In this document: positions 48,080 through 58,175 of the stretch, piece by piece
How positions within the stretch are numbered: the stretch's first letter is position 1
Layout of the letters: each line of letters opens with the position of its first letter
Source: Henningerozyma blattae CBS 6284
Lineage: Eukaryota; Ascomycota; Saccharomycetes; Saccharomycetales; Saccharomycetaceae
NCBI RefSeq assembly: GCF_000315915.1
Contig: NC_020185.1
Span: 1,364,001-1,428,000 of the forward strand
Length of the DNA stretch: 64,000 bases
Direction of reading: 5' to 3'
Notes under the pieces: model-generated
Database searches by the model: none
Seen by the model: the letters and a program-made list of their open reading frames with translations, nothing else
Told to the model about the DNA's origin: nothing
Program-made: the position numbers and the translations under genes

Positions 48080-48274
48080 TATTTTATCTTTGATGTCATT
48101 TAACATATAATGATGAGATTGAAAATTTCAATCTTTTAAATCGCGAATGAAGAAATTATATTATATTTAAAGAATGCTTAATGATAAATTAAGAAGAAAG
48201 ATTCATCCAAAAGTTTATTTTTGAAACTTTAATTGTTATTAACATATATACTACGTTATAGCTTACCTAAAAAA

Positions 48275-49546
48275 ATGACTGATCTTTTACAGAAATCAAT
48301 TCTAACAAGTGAAGATTTACTTACGCAAGCGTGTAAAGAAGCTATTGACTCTTTCAAAAACTCAAGAAACCAAGAAGATATAGCAGATGAAAGATTAACT
48401 CAAATATTATCCAGATCCAGGTCTAGATTTTCAGGTCCAATTCCTGGAGCAGAAACTGTTTCACTGAGATTTCATCCTTCAGGTAGAAATTTGGCTTATA
48501 GTAGAATGGATGGTTCTGTAACCGCTTGGTCCCTTGATGAAAAATTTAATTTGAAAAATAAGATATACGTCTCAGATATTGTTGGTAGTGATAAATTAAT
48601 TACATCTATATCATGGAATCCCAATGAATTGAATCAATTCATCACAGCAGGTAATACATCGGAACTTATTATATGGTCAGTAGATTATTCAAACAATTCT
48701 ATAAATAAATTGAAAACAATGAATTTGCATAATAGAGTGAAAATAAATAATTGTATGTTTGATCCTACTGGAAAATGGCTAATTGCAGCCACAAAGTCAG
48801 GTCAATTAAATTTATTTGAAGTAGATCAAGATTTTAAATTAATATCTGGAATTAATGTTTCTGAATTTGCTAATATTAAATCACTACGATCAATAATATG
48901 GAATAATTCTGGAAAATATTTATTCATAGGTTCTAAATGTGGTTTGTTATTAATTTTAAAATTAGACCCAGTTTCCAAAGAATTCTCTTTAGTTTCTAAA
49001 ATGATGGCTCATTGTTCGTCTATTTCTACTTTATCTATCGATCCTCTTGGTCGATATTTGGTATCAGGCAGTGAAGATGGATCATGTGTAGTATGGGATT
49101 TGGAGAGTTTAACGTGTAAATTTCACATTAATGATCTAGGCGATGGAATTATATCATTAGATATTGATTCATTGGGCAAAATTATTGGTATCGTTACAGA
49201 ACATAATAAAATATTATTTTATGAATTAAATACTGGTAAGAGCTTGGATGAGATTGATTTAGCATCTATAGAATCAGATGTTATATTAAAGTTTTATCCA
49301 CACATGTTAAAATTTATAACATCTGGAAAAAATGACACATTAAAGATATACACTTCTACATTAGCTTTTAAGAAACTTACAGGTGATGCTAAGAATCAAT
49401 TACCAAGCCATCCAAAAGATTCCAGAGATCAAAGATCTTATGGTAATAGAATATCTAAGGATTCAGATAAAGACCGTAGTTCATATAGAAGAAGAAATGC
49501 CAATAATAATCGTTATTCTAGATACAGCAATAGACCAAGATACTGA
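48275..49546 (+). CDS. TEX1: TREX complex WD-repeat subunit Tex1 (THOC3)
   Basis: 423 residues from the ATG at 48275; S. cerevisiae Tex1 has 422. Tex1 is the WD40 subunit of the THO/TREX complex, which couples transcription to mRNA export. Seven WD-type blades span about residues 55-370, with recognisable units at SLRFHPSGRNLAYSRMDGSVTAWSL, ITSISWNPNELNQFITAG, CMFDPTGKWLIAATKSGQLNLFEV, SIIWNNSGKYLFIGSKCG and STLSIDPLGRYLVSGSEDGSCVVWDL. The C-terminal tail is Arg/Ser/Tyr/Asn-rich (RRNANNNRYSRYSNRPRY), probably RNA-binding. MRPL17 lies tail to tail. Confidence 0.94.
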   Translation: MTDLLQKSILTSEDLLTQACKEAIDSFKNSRNQEDIADERLTQILSRSRSRFSGPIPGAETVSLRFHPSGRNLAYSRMDGSVTAWSLDEKFNLKNKIYVSDIVGSDKLITSISWNPNELNQFITAGNTSELIIWSVDYSNNSINKLKTMNLHNRVKINNCMFDPTGKWLIAATKSGQLNLFEVDQDFKLISGINVSEFANIKSLRSIIWNNSGKYLFIGSKCGLLLILKLDPVSKEFSLVSKMMAHCSSISTLSIDPLGRYLVSGSEDGSCVVWDLESLTCKFHINDLGDGIISLDIDSLGKIIGIVTEHNKILFYELNTGKSLDEIDLASIESDVILKFYPHMLKFITSGKNDTLKIYTSTLAFKKLTGDAKNQLPSHPKDSRDQRSYGNRISKDSDKDRSSYRRRNANNNRYSRYSNRPRY

Positions 49547-49625
49547 ACTCAGTTAATTCACTTTTACACTATTAATAATTAAAATTACATATAGTTATTT
49601 ATATATTAAATGGATAATCTGAAAA

Positions 49626-49635
49626 TATATACAAG
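49626..49635 (-). promoter_or_regulatory. Puf3 site in MRPL17 3' UTR
   Basis: The mRNA strand reads CTTGTATATA, a full match to the Puf3 consensus (TGTANATA with C at -2), about 70 nt after the MRPL17 stop codon. Puf3 controls stability and localisation of mRNAs for mitochondrial ribosomal proteins, so the match fits the gene. Confidence 0.6.
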
Positions 49636-49703
49636 GATGAATGAAAATTACGTTAACGCTACTATTTTTTGACAATAACATTTAGATTGTCCGTAGTATT
49701 TGA

Positions 49704-50513
49704 TTATACTTTTGATAGTAAGCAATCAACTTTGTTAAAATAGTCAGTTTTAATATGATTTTTAACTTCATCTTTAGTTAACCATGCAAAATTAGAATAT
49801 GTATCATTTTCTTGTAAGTCAAACTTACCACCAAGAATATGAGATTTAATGAAAAACGTAATATCACTACCATTATTATTTTCATATGCAGCTACAGGTG
49901 TTTTTGAAACAGTCCAAGTGTTAATATTTTTACCACCTAAAGTTCTTAAACCGGTCTCTGCATTTAAATGTAGAAGTGCATCATCTTCTTTCAGTTGGAA
50001 AGTTGGGAATTCCCATTCACCTGTCTTATTTTTTAAAAGCAAGTATAACGTACGACTTAATTTTCTTTCTAAACTTGTTAAATCCCCAGTTTCATCTGCT
50101 TTAGTAGTTCTTGGATTTGGAACGACCGGTCTGGAAATTTTTTCTAATGATTCATTTATATCTTCTTGTTCCTTAGGTAAAATAACATCTTGCTTACTTC
50201 TTCTTTCTCTATTTTGTCTGATATCAGGGATACCTTTGGGATACCAAACACCTGGCTGTTTGCTTACTGGATACTTTTGAGCTTTTAAAAACCTTCTTTC
50301 AGCCAATGTACCTTTTCTGAAGTAAAAATAATATGGGAATGTCCACATCAACCTTTTTTCTAGTTCAGACTGATAATTATAATATTTTTTTTCGAATTCC
50401 GTTAAATCTGGAGTTACAATAGGAATTCTTGAAAGTATTAGCCCAGAATTGATAACTTTCGTGTTTTCTTTAGAGGCTACAGAAGCCATAGTTCGTATTC
50501 CTGATCTTATCAT
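49704..50513 (-). CDS. MRPL17: Mitochondrial large ribosomal subunit protein mL46
   Basis: 269 residues; S. cerevisiae Mrpl17 (YNL252C) has 281. It is the mL46 protein of the mitochondrial 54S subunit, with a Nudix-like fold that is not expected to be catalytic. The basic N-terminus (MIRSGIRTMASVASKEN) looks like a mitochondrial presequence. Following blocks include LILSRIPIVTPDLTEFEKKYYNYQSELEKRLMWTFPYYFYFRKGT, then a Nudix-like part (EWEFPTFQLKEDDALLHLNAETGLRTLGG; FFIKSHILGGKFDLQ; FAWLTKDEVKNHI). A Puf3 site in the 3' UTR supports the assignment. Confidence 0.94.
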   Translation of the reverse strand: MIRSGIRTMASVASKENTKVINSGLILSRIPIVTPDLTEFEKKYYNYQSELEKRLMWTFPYYFYFRKGTLAERRFLKAQKYPVSKQPGVWYPKGIPDIRQNRERRSKQDVILPKEQEDINESLEKISRPVVPNPRTTKADETGDLTSLERKLSRTLYLLLKNKTGEWEFPTFQLKEDDALLHLNAETGLRTLGGKNINTWTVSKTPVAAYENNNGSDITFFIKSHILGGKFDLQENDTYSNFAWLTKDEVKNHIKTDYFNKVDCLLSKV

Positions 50514-51043
50514 TCTGTTATACGAGCTTAAGGTCTATTTAATGGCTTTTATGCTTTGTAACAACGCCGTAATGTACAATATTTAGCTCAAGTTTTTATT
50601 TCATGGTTATTTTTTTAAATCTAGTTAACATCTTCAAATCAGCCTTAATTTTTAGTCGGAAAAAAACGGATAAAATCGGAAATATTAGGATATGATAAAA
50701 ATGTCACATTTAAAAGTAAAAAGTATAATTAAAAAAAAAAAACGAAATTAAAAAGAGTTACAACGATAGAATATATTATTAAAGTATACATTTCATAGTC
50801 TATATAAAATAAGTTAGAAAAAATCCATTTGAAACTGTATCATTTTAAACGAAGAAAAGGAAATCAATATTACAATATAATGGATCGTTAATGTATAGAA
50901 AAAAAAGAAATAATATCAAATTATAGAATTAGAAAAACAATATAATGCTGTGCAAGTAGAAGAACTATTACAACCAAATTTATAAATACTTTAGATGTGA
51001 AAATGCTAGTTTATGCATGCTGATAATACTCAAATTCTTGCAA
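50514..51043. other. MRPL17 promoter / NRD1 3' flank
   Basis: 530 bp, AT-rich. Three CGGA motifs occur with an exact 10-bp period (50657, 50667, 50677) about 145 bp upstream of MRPL17. No gene is seen. Confidence 0.5.
50657..50680. promoter_or_regulatory. Three CGGA motifs at 10-bp spacing before MRPL17
   Basis: CGGA at 50657-50660, 50667-50670 and 50677-50680, separated by A/T only, so each lies on the same helix face. It could be a zinc-cluster factor site, but no specific factor is recognised. Confidence 0.3.
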
Positions 51044-52927
51044 TTATTGGGGCTGTTGTTGATTTAGCATATTCATCAAAGAATTCAAATGAGCAGTGGG
51101 ATCAAAATTATTTTGAGGAGGTATCTGTTGCGGTGGATATTGTGGATATTGTTGGTTGTTAGATTGCGGTAGAGGTGGTTGATTATAACCCATTTGTTGG
51201 TTACCATATTCATACTGTTGAGGTTGCACTTGTTGTTGTGGATGACCATACATATCTTCTCCGTTATAACCTGACATCATTGGCTCATTTTGAGAACCTT
51301 TGCCAGATTTTGGACCGTTTCTACCTGAATCAGTTGGCATTTTCTGTGAAATAGCCTTTGAAGAAACACCTTCACCGACAATGATATCTGGTTCTTCGAA
51401 AACCATACCTGGCTGAAGTGGTTGCCCACTAGTACCACCCCATTGTGCACCCACAGACCACTTTCTATCAACATCAGTTAATCTTGACATTGGAATGATA
51501 CTATAACCATGTTGATAGTCACAACAATCTCTTGGTCCAAAACCGACACCCCAACGAGTTCTTAATGGCTGGGAACCATCTTTATTAAAATTCATCAATA
51601 CATTTTCAGCTTCACGTCTGGAATACACTTTCACAAATGCATGTTTTCTAACGTTATTTAAGATCAAACTTTGAACTTCAGCATATGGCTTTAAGATATT
51701 TGCAATATCCCATTCTTTCATGTTCATTGGGACACCACCTAAAAATAATGTACGACTTAATACTTTAATATGATCTGGCGGCAGAGTAGGATCAAAAGAA
51801 ATTGGTTTTTGTCTGTAATGTGAGTTTGATGGGACATTCATTTCATTCGGATAGAAATGGTGGTTGTTAATATTTGGAAAATTATTACGTTGCTGTTGTT
51901 GCTGTTGTGGTTGAGGTGTAGGAATTTGATCGTTATATCCTCCATATTGATTACCTTGGTGTTGATTATGGAATCCAGAATGTTGTTGGCGATCATGATG
52001 ACTATTACGTCTTCTACCATGTTGAGGAGGTGACCTAGATCTATTTCTTCTAGATGTGAATCTTTCCCGTTCACGATCACGTCTACTACCATATTCAGTA
52101 GTGATATGACGAGCAGAACGTTCCGTATCACGGTCACGAGGTGGAGAGGCAATGTTTCTCTTTTGAATTTGAGATTTGCTACGAGCATCATCATTCAAAC
52201 CAGATTTGGTTGACAAATCACCCAATTGATAATGCATTTGATTAAGTAATTCTTTTAAAGCTTGAGATTGTTCTTGTTCATCATGAGAAAATATAGTAGA
52301 TGGAACATCAATACGTGGGAAATGATCAGAAGGCTTCAAGTTATTTATAATATATTTAGCTCTTTCTTGTGAACTTTCTGGCAAAGTGTCTTTATTTATT
52401 TGGGTTTCATTATCGTTATTGGAATTATTACTAGAGGACGACGGATTAGGAGTAGCCTTCATGTCATCCATAGAAAAGAATTTTGCTCGAACTGCGTTCA
52501 AAACACCTTTTTGGAATAAGCCAGCTCTATCCCATATATCTACCAAACTTCTAATCTTTTCTTTGTGTTCAGCAGTAGTATCTGACAAGGCATCAGATAA
52601 TAATTCTTGCATAGACTCACCTAAAGTATACAAACCATGTGCACAAGACCCCTTCCTGGCATTAACTTTAATATAGTCATCTCTAGCTCTTGCTTCTTCC
52701 AAATAAGCTCTACCGATAGAATCAATTATATACAAAGAACCTAATTTATGGGTTTGAGGACAAGTTTTGGAATAATTTATTATTAATGGAATTAAAGTTT
52801 CTTCTTCTTTAACATGTTCAAGTGCATATGAAGTTAATCTTTTAATACGTGAACCAGAAATACCGGTCCTTAAATCTTTAAATGATTCCAAGGTATCTAC
52901 AAAAGTTTGCTGTGTTTCAGAACTCAT
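51044..52927 (-). CDS. NRD1: Nrd1, RNA-binding subunit of the NNS termination complex
   Basis: 627 residues versus 575 in S. cerevisiae. Nrd1 with Nab3 and Sen1 terminates transcription of snoRNAs, CUTs and other short RNAs and passes them to the exosome. The CTD-interacting domain spans about 1-150 (GISGSRIKRLTSYALEHV, TLIPLIINYSKTCPQTHKLGSLYIIDSI). An Arg/Ser/Asp/Glu-rich region lies near 250-315, with a His/Gln/Asn-rich part after it. The RRM is at about 387-465 (RTLFLGGVPMNMKEWDIANIL, KHAFVKVYSRREAENVL), followed by the conserved RWGVGFGPRDCCDYQHGYSIIP and EPDIIVGEGVSSKAISQKMPTDSGRNGP, then a Pro/Gln-rich tail ending in FDPTAHLNSLMNMLNQQQPQ. Tail expansion explains the length. Confidence 0.96.
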   Translation of the reverse strand: MSSETQQTFVDTLESFKDLRTGISGSRIKRLTSYALEHVKEEETLIPLIINYSKTCPQTHKLGSLYIIDSIGRAYLEEARARDDYIKVNARKGSCAHGLYTLGESMQELLSDALSDTTAEHKEKIRSLVDIWDRAGLFQKGVLNAVRAKFFSMDDMKATPNPSSSSNNSNNDNETQINKDTLPESSQERAKYIINNLKPSDHFPRIDVPSTIFSHDEQEQSQALKELLNQMHYQLGDLSTKSGLNDDARSKSQIQKRNIASPPRDRDTERSARHITTEYGSRRDRERERFTSRRNRSRSPPQHGRRRNSHHDRQQHSGFHNQHQGNQYGGYNDQIPTPQPQQQQQQRNNFPNINNHHFYPNEMNVPSNSHYRQKPISFDPTLPPDHIKVLSRTLFLGGVPMNMKEWDIANILKPYAEVQSLILNNVRKHAFVKVYSRREAENVLMNFNKDGSQPLRTRWGVGFGPRDCCDYQHGYSIIPMSRLTDVDRKWSVGAQWGGTSGQPLQPGMVFEEPDIIVGEGVSSKAISQKMPTDSGRNGPKSGKGSQNEPMMSGYNGEDMYGHPQQQVQPQQYEYGNQQMGYNQPPLPQSNNQQYPQYPPQQIPPQNNFDPTAHLNSLMNMLNQQQPQ

Positions 52928-53988
52928 ATTGTGACGATTAATATTTCGTATGATTGTAAATTCTAAAATGTAATATTTGAAATTTTAAAATAAAAGTGAT
53001 TAAAAAAATGTAATATTTTGATTATGCTGCCTTTTAAAATTTCGGTTTAGAATGCGTTAGCAAAGTTAATAACAATGACCAGAAGGAAAAAAAAAACAAA
53101 AAGAAAATGGATATAAGTTAAGGATATTTCCAATGGTAAAATATAGCTTGTAATTTAATAAAATAAAGATAGCTGATTACTATTATCTTTTCAAACGTAC
53201 CTCTTGTCTTATGAAATTTTTACGCTACAAAGATTCGAAAAATAACAGTAATAATACTCAATACACTTAAAAACTACAACAAAGCGATACAATTATCTGT
53301 GTTAAGAATGAATTCAAATACAATGAAAACGGTTAAAAAATAATAGGGAATAAAATTTGATACTAAAATGATAACCTGTGTTGTTCTTTTTATGTTCCGT
53401 TACTGAGAAAATACGTCCGGTAACTTTACGATATATTTGAACAGTAACTTTTATTTTTTACTTACTAATATAGTTACAGGAAATAAAATACAAACGTAAG
53501 GACAGTCCGTTATTCTTCACAAAAATAAATAACTATAATTTAAATAAGTACTAGATAAAACAGGTTGGTAATACGTTAAAACTTCGCCTATAATAATATA
53601 CTGTTAGGTTTTTATAAACACTGTAATCTGTCTTGTCTGGAATCGTATTGTATTATTATTTTGTTTTCTTTTAAAGTGAAGTTTACAACGAAACAAAAAA
53701 TAAATATCCCGAAAAATACGAGTCCCTTTTATACCTTTCCAAATATTAATTGAAATTAATGAAGAATTTTTGGAGGACCGGGTAATGGAAAAGCTCATCG
53801 ATTTAAAAGGTTAAAAGAATTAATTATATAAGATTCGAACATATTTTTTGTACAAACTTCTCCAATAATAAGTTTAGATTTCATATTTGAAATTCGAGAA
53901 TTATTGGAAGATTCACAATTCTGTAATAGACCTGAATGGCATTGTTAAAGATCATCAATTTTTCCTAAATTTAGCTTCTCAGATAAAT
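52928..53988. other. Divergent promoter region NRD1 / RAD50
   Basis: 1061 bp, the longest spacer in the window, AT-rich. S. cerevisiae has MPA43 (YNL249C) on the far side of RAD50, and no trace of it is seen here or after RAD50. A Reb1 site lies at 53778-53785. A 64-codon ATG frame (53604-53798, minus) is basic and unsupported. I see no RNA gene. Confidence 0.45.
53778..53785. promoter_or_regulatory. Reb1 site before RAD50
   Basis: Exact CCGGGTAA (reverse of TTACCCGG), 204 bp upstream of the RAD50 ATG. Confidence 0.55.
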
Positions 53989-56900
53989 ATGAGTGCGATT
54001 TACAAGTTATCGATACAGGGTGTAAGATCTTTTGATTCTAATGAACGTGAGACTATTGAATTTGGAAGTCCCTTAACACTAATAGTGGGATCTAATGGTA
54101 CTGGGAAAACTACTGTAATAGAATGTTTAAAGTATGCAACGACTGGTGATTTTCCACCAAACAGTAAAGGTGGGGCTTTTGTCCATGATCCAAAGATCAT
54201 TGGAGAAAAAGATATAAGAGCTCAGGTAAAACTAGCTTTCGTTAGTGCAAACGGTTTGAATATGATTGTTACAAGAAATATGCAATTATTGGTTAAGAGA
54301 AGTACACAAACATTTAAGACTTTGGAGGGTCAATTAGTAGCTATCAATAAAGCTGGCGACAGAACTACGCTAAATACGAGATCCACCGACTTAGATGCCC
54401 AGGTTCCACAATATATGGGGGTCCCGAAGGCTATTCTTGATTATGTGATATTTTGCCATCAGGAAGATAGCTTATGGCCCCTAAGTGAACCAGCAAACTT
54501 GAAAAAGAAGTTTGATGAGATATTCCAAGCAATGAAATTTACGAAGGCGTTAGATTCTTTAAAAGCTATTAAGAAAGATATGAATGTTGACATTAAATTA
54601 TTAAAACAATCTGTAGAACATTTAAAAGTTGATAAAGATAGAGCCAATGCAATCAAATTAAATATTTCACGTCTACAAGAAAAAAATCAAGAATATCAAG
54701 ATCAAGTTAAAGACATTGAAGTGAAAATAAAGAAGGTCACTGAAGAGTCTGACATTCTGTTTAAATCAAATCAGGATTTTCAAAAAGTCCTTTCCAAACT
54801 AGAAAGCTTAAAGAGAATGGAAGAATCAACATCTGAACAGATTGGTAGGTTAAAATCTTCTTTAGAGATTATTCACCTTCCAAAAGAAGAACTACAAAAT
54901 ATGTTGGATAATTTTTCAGAAACATTATTACAAAATGAAAGGCAAATCGATGAAATTGTTAACCATATTAATAGCTTGAAAACCCAGTCCAATGAAATAC
55001 AAACAAAATGTAATCAATTAATTAGAAGACAAGGGGAGTTAAAAGCACAGGAAGGTGCTCATGAGCAAAATATAATACAAATTGAATCATTGAAAAAAAT
55101 TATCTTTGATAACTACGGTTTAGCTGATTCCAATGATAATGCCAATTATGATATATTTTTGAATACCTTGCTAGAATACAAAAATAAACTAATGGAAAAT
55201 CTCAACAATATCACAACTACTGGCCATATAGAGGCAGAAAGATATAACAAATTATTAACAGATATTGCAAAAGAAACTATGGTTGAATCTCATAAACTAG
55301 AATATGGTAATAATGATATTTTAAAATTGGAAGATATACTTCAAAACTTAAATAATAATTTGGAAAATATTAACATAACTGAAGTAGAATATGAGAGGGA
55401 AAAAAAAGATTTGCAAAAGTTTCAAGATAAACTTAAAGATTGGGAAAATACAAACGTAATAGTTGATTTAACTCGTCAAATCAAAGATAAAAATATGAGC
55501 TTAATTGATATTGAAAATGATTTGGAAAAGATTCAGGATCAAATTTTAAAAACTAATCAAAAAGCAGACTTATTTGCCAAGTTATCCTTTTATAAATCTA
55601 TCTTGAACGAAAAGAACAAAAATTTGAATTATTTAAATGAAAAACTCTCCTCGGACCTCAAAGTAAAGTCTTGGGATATTGACTTGGAAAATGAACCTGA
55701 TTTAAACTTCAAAAAATTTTACATCAATCTACAAAAAAATATTGGCCTAACAACCAGAGATTCAAATAAGCTAACGAAAGCAGTTACAGAAGCCTCCCTA
55801 AATTTGAGAAATGCTAGACAGGAATATGAAAATTATGAAAAATCTATATCAGAGATTACAAAACAATTAGAAGAAACATTACCTGAAGACTGCACTATTG
55901 AGGATTATGATGAACTACTAGAGGAAGCTGAGATTTCATATCGAACTTCATTAGAGAATCTGAAAATGCATCAAACAACACTCGCATTTAATAAAAAGGC
56001 CTTAGAAGTTGCACAAAATGATGATTGCTGTTATCTTTGTTCCAGGAAGTTTGAAGATGCTACATTTAGAAGTAAAATTCTAGATGAACTAATCCTCAAA
56101 ACAGATGCTAAGTTTGAGATATCTTTAAAGGAAACCGTTGAGAATGAAAAAGAATATTTAGAGATACTGAGATCGCTTGAAAAAGATATTTTATCCTTAA
56201 AAATTTCAAAGACAAAGTATAATGATATAAATATTTCTTTAACTAAGCTAGAAACAGAAGAAAATGAGGCTAAGAAGAAATTAGATGATTTTGAGAAATC
56301 ACTCACTGATCTAAAATCTGAAAGAGATTATGCGGAAAATACAATTCGTCCAATAATTGAATCCAAATTAAGATTACAAAATGAAATTAAGCGATCAGAG
56401 CATGATGTCAGTCAAATAAGTGATGAATTAATGATTTATGGGACATCATCCGGTAATGTACAAACAGTTGATGAACTAAAAGAAAATCAAAGACTGAAAA
56501 ATGAACAACTAAAGAATACAAGAAAAGAAATTAACAGTCTTCAAGAAGAAAAAGAAACTAAAACATCTGAATATTCTAATCTATTAAACTTAATTAAGGA
56601 CCGTACCTACAAAATTGATTCAATAGAAAAGCATATTTCACAAAAGGAAAGAATCCTAGAAGATATTAATAAGAAAGAGAAAGATAAGCAAAATATTAAA
56701 TTATCTATGGAAAAAGCTAAAGCAGCTTTAAAAAATTTAAAAGAAAGAAAAAAAGCTACTGAGGAAAAAAGTTTATCAATAACTTCCAATAATGAAAATA
56801 AGATTAAACAAATGCAAGATGAATTAAATTCATTAACTCGTTATGTTGATAAATTTTCTGATTTAGCTAAACAAATATCCATTTTCACCTCGTCGAAGGA

Positions 56901-57912
56901 TGAAATGAAACATTGCACCGATGAATTAAGAGAGTATCAAGCACAGTTAGAAAACCTCTCTAAAGATATAGATATTCGCAGTGCTGATTTGGATCGTAAA
57001 AAGCAAACGTTAAATGATTCAAATAATGAGAGAAAAAATCTAAAACAAAATATTGAATTACTTAATTTACAGTTTGATATCAATACTATCAGGCGAGAGA
57101 TAAACGAATTGAATTTACAAAATGCAGAGGCTGAAAGAGATAAATATCAACAGGAATCTGCAAGATTAAGGTCTTTATTTGAACAATTAAGTGCTGAAAA
57201 TGCTGGTAAAATTGGAGAAATGAAACAATTACAAAATCAAATAACGACTTTATCGCAGCAGTTAAGAGTTGATTACAAACATGTTAATGATAAATATCAC
57301 ACTGAATGGGTTCAATTAAAAACCAAATTATTTGTAAATGATGATATTGATACATATTCTTTAGCTTTAGATACAGCTATTATGAAATACCATAGTTTGA
57401 AAATGGAAGACATTAATACAACAATTGATGAATTATGGAAAAGAACATACAGTGGTACAGATGTTGACTCTATTAAGATTCGATCTGATGAAGTGAAGAG
57501 CACTCAAAAGGGTAAGTCGTATAATTACAGAGTTGTTATGTACAAGCAGGATGCCGAGTTAGATATGCGTGGTAGATGTTCTGCAGGCCAAAAGGTTCTG
57601 GCATCAATTATTATAAGACTCGCATTGTCGGAAACTTTTGGTATTAATTGTGGTGTCATCGCTTTGGATGAACCTACAACTAATTTAGATGAGGAAAATA
57701 TCGAAAGTTTAGCAAGATCATTACATAACATCATTCAAATACGAAAAAATCAAAAAAAATTTTACACGTTAATAGTAATCACCCATGATGAGAAATTTTT
57801 GAAGCACATGGATGCAGCCCAATTTACTGATCATTTTTTTAAAATCAAGCGAGATGCAAGACAGAAATCTTTAATCGAATGGGTTGATATCAACAAAGTT
57901 GTTGATGAGTAA
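53989..57912 (+). CDS. RAD50: DNA double-strand-break repair ATPase Rad50
   Basis: 1307 residues from the ATG at 53989 (S. cerevisiae 1312); the frame is open upstream only from TTG. Rad50 is the SMC-like ATPase of the Mre11-Rad50-Xrs2 complex, which senses and tethers broken ends, starts resection and activates Tel1. The N-terminal Walker A is GSNGTGKT at 34-41 (Lys40). Two long coiled coils follow, meeting at the zinc hook with C681-Y-L-C684. The C-terminal half of the ATPase has the signature CSAGQKVLASIIIRLALSETFG and Walker B VIALDEPTTNLDEEN, followed by the His-containing VITHDEKFLKHM. All catalytic motifs are intact. Confidence 0.97.
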   Translation: MSAIYKLSIQGVRSFDSNERETIEFGSPLTLIVGSNGTGKTTVIECLKYATTGDFPPNSKGGAFVHDPKIIGEKDIRAQVKLAFVSANGLNMIVTRNMQLLVKRSTQTFKTLEGQLVAINKAGDRTTLNTRSTDLDAQVPQYMGVPKAILDYVIFCHQEDSLWPLSEPANLKKKFDEIFQAMKFTKALDSLKAIKKDMNVDIKLLKQSVEHLKVDKDRANAIKLNISRLQEKNQEYQDQVKDIEVKIKKVTEESDILFKSNQDFQKVLSKLESLKRMEESTSEQIGRLKSSLEIIHLPKEELQNMLDNFSETLLQNERQIDEIVNHINSLKTQSNEIQTKCNQLIRRQGELKAQEGAHEQNIIQIESLKKIIFDNYGLADSNDNANYDIFLNTLLEYKNKLMENLNNITTTGHIEAERYNKLLTDIAKETMVESHKLEYGNNDILKLEDILQNLNNNLENINITEVEYEREKKDLQKFQDKLKDWENTNVIVDLTRQIKDKNMSLIDIENDLEKIQDQILKTNQKADLFAKLSFYKSILNEKNKNLNYLNEKLSSDLKVKSWDIDLENEPDLNFKKFYINLQKNIGLTTRDSNKLTKAVTEASLNLRNARQEYENYEKSISEITKQLEETLPEDCTIEDYDELLEEAEISYRTSLENLKMHQTTLAFNKKALEVAQNDDCCYLCSRKFEDATFRSKILDELILKTDAKFEISLKETVENEKEYLEILRSLEKDILSLKISKTKYNDINISLTKLETEENEAKKKLDDFEKSLTDLKSERDYAENTIRPIIESKLRLQNEIKRSEHDVSQISDELMIYGTSSGNVQTVDELKENQRLKNEQLKNTRKEINSLQEEKETKTSEYSNLLNLIKDRTYKIDSIEKHISQKERILEDINKKEKDKQNIKLSMEKAKAALKNLKERKKATEEKSLSITSNNENKIKQMQDELNSLTRYVDKFSDLAKQISIFTSSKDEMKHCTDELREYQAQLENLSKDIDIRSADLDRKKQTLNDSNNERKNLKQNIELLNLQFDINTIRREINELNLQNAEAERDKYQQESARLRSLFEQLSAENAGKIGEMKQLQNQITTLSQQLRVDYKHVNDKYHTEWVQLKTKLFVNDDIDTYSLALDTAIMKYHSLKMEDINTTIDELWKRTYSGTDVDSIKIRSDEVKSTQKGKSYNYRVVMYKQDAELDMRGRCSAGQKVLASIIIRLALSETFGINCGVIALDEPTTNLDEENIESLARSLHNIIQIRKNQKKFYTLIVITHDEKFLKHMDAAQFTDHFFKIKRDARQKSLIEWVDINKVVDE

Positions 57913-58175
57913 TCATAATATTTTCTGTAAATTAATTTTTTACTTTTGCGACCATATAAATTGTCATGTTTTATATTTATAAAATGTTATATAATATGAT
58001 ATTAAAATAATAATAATATACAAAAAAGAATGACTAAACACTTTTGGAAGTCAAAAAAATAAAATAAAACAAATCAATATATAAATTCCACTTGTACAAA
58101 GCTATTCAATAATGAAAGATTGTATTTTATTATACTTTTAAATGCAAATTGAAAATGTTTAGAGCTAGATGTTTA
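57913..58175. other. Convergent 3' region RAD50 / RPA49 with an ACS match
   Basis: 263 bp between two converging genes. TTTTATATTTA at 57969-57979 is an exact match to the 11-bp ARS consensus, in the sort of convergent spacer that often holds origins. In DNA this AT-rich, exact matches occur by chance. Confidence 0.3.

Larger units (their letters stand above)
47903..48274. other. Divergent promoter region RTC4 / TEX1
   Basis: 372 bp with an 18-T run (47934-47951) and a TA repeat (48060-48079). No gene. The TEX1 frame is open from TTG at 48233, but the first ATG is at 48275. Confidence 0.5.

Noticed and set aside
53604..53798. 64-codon basic ATG frame in the NRD1-RAD50 spacer
   Set aside because: No recognisable domain, and it overlaps the RAD50 Reb1 site. 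A small gene cannot be fully excluded.
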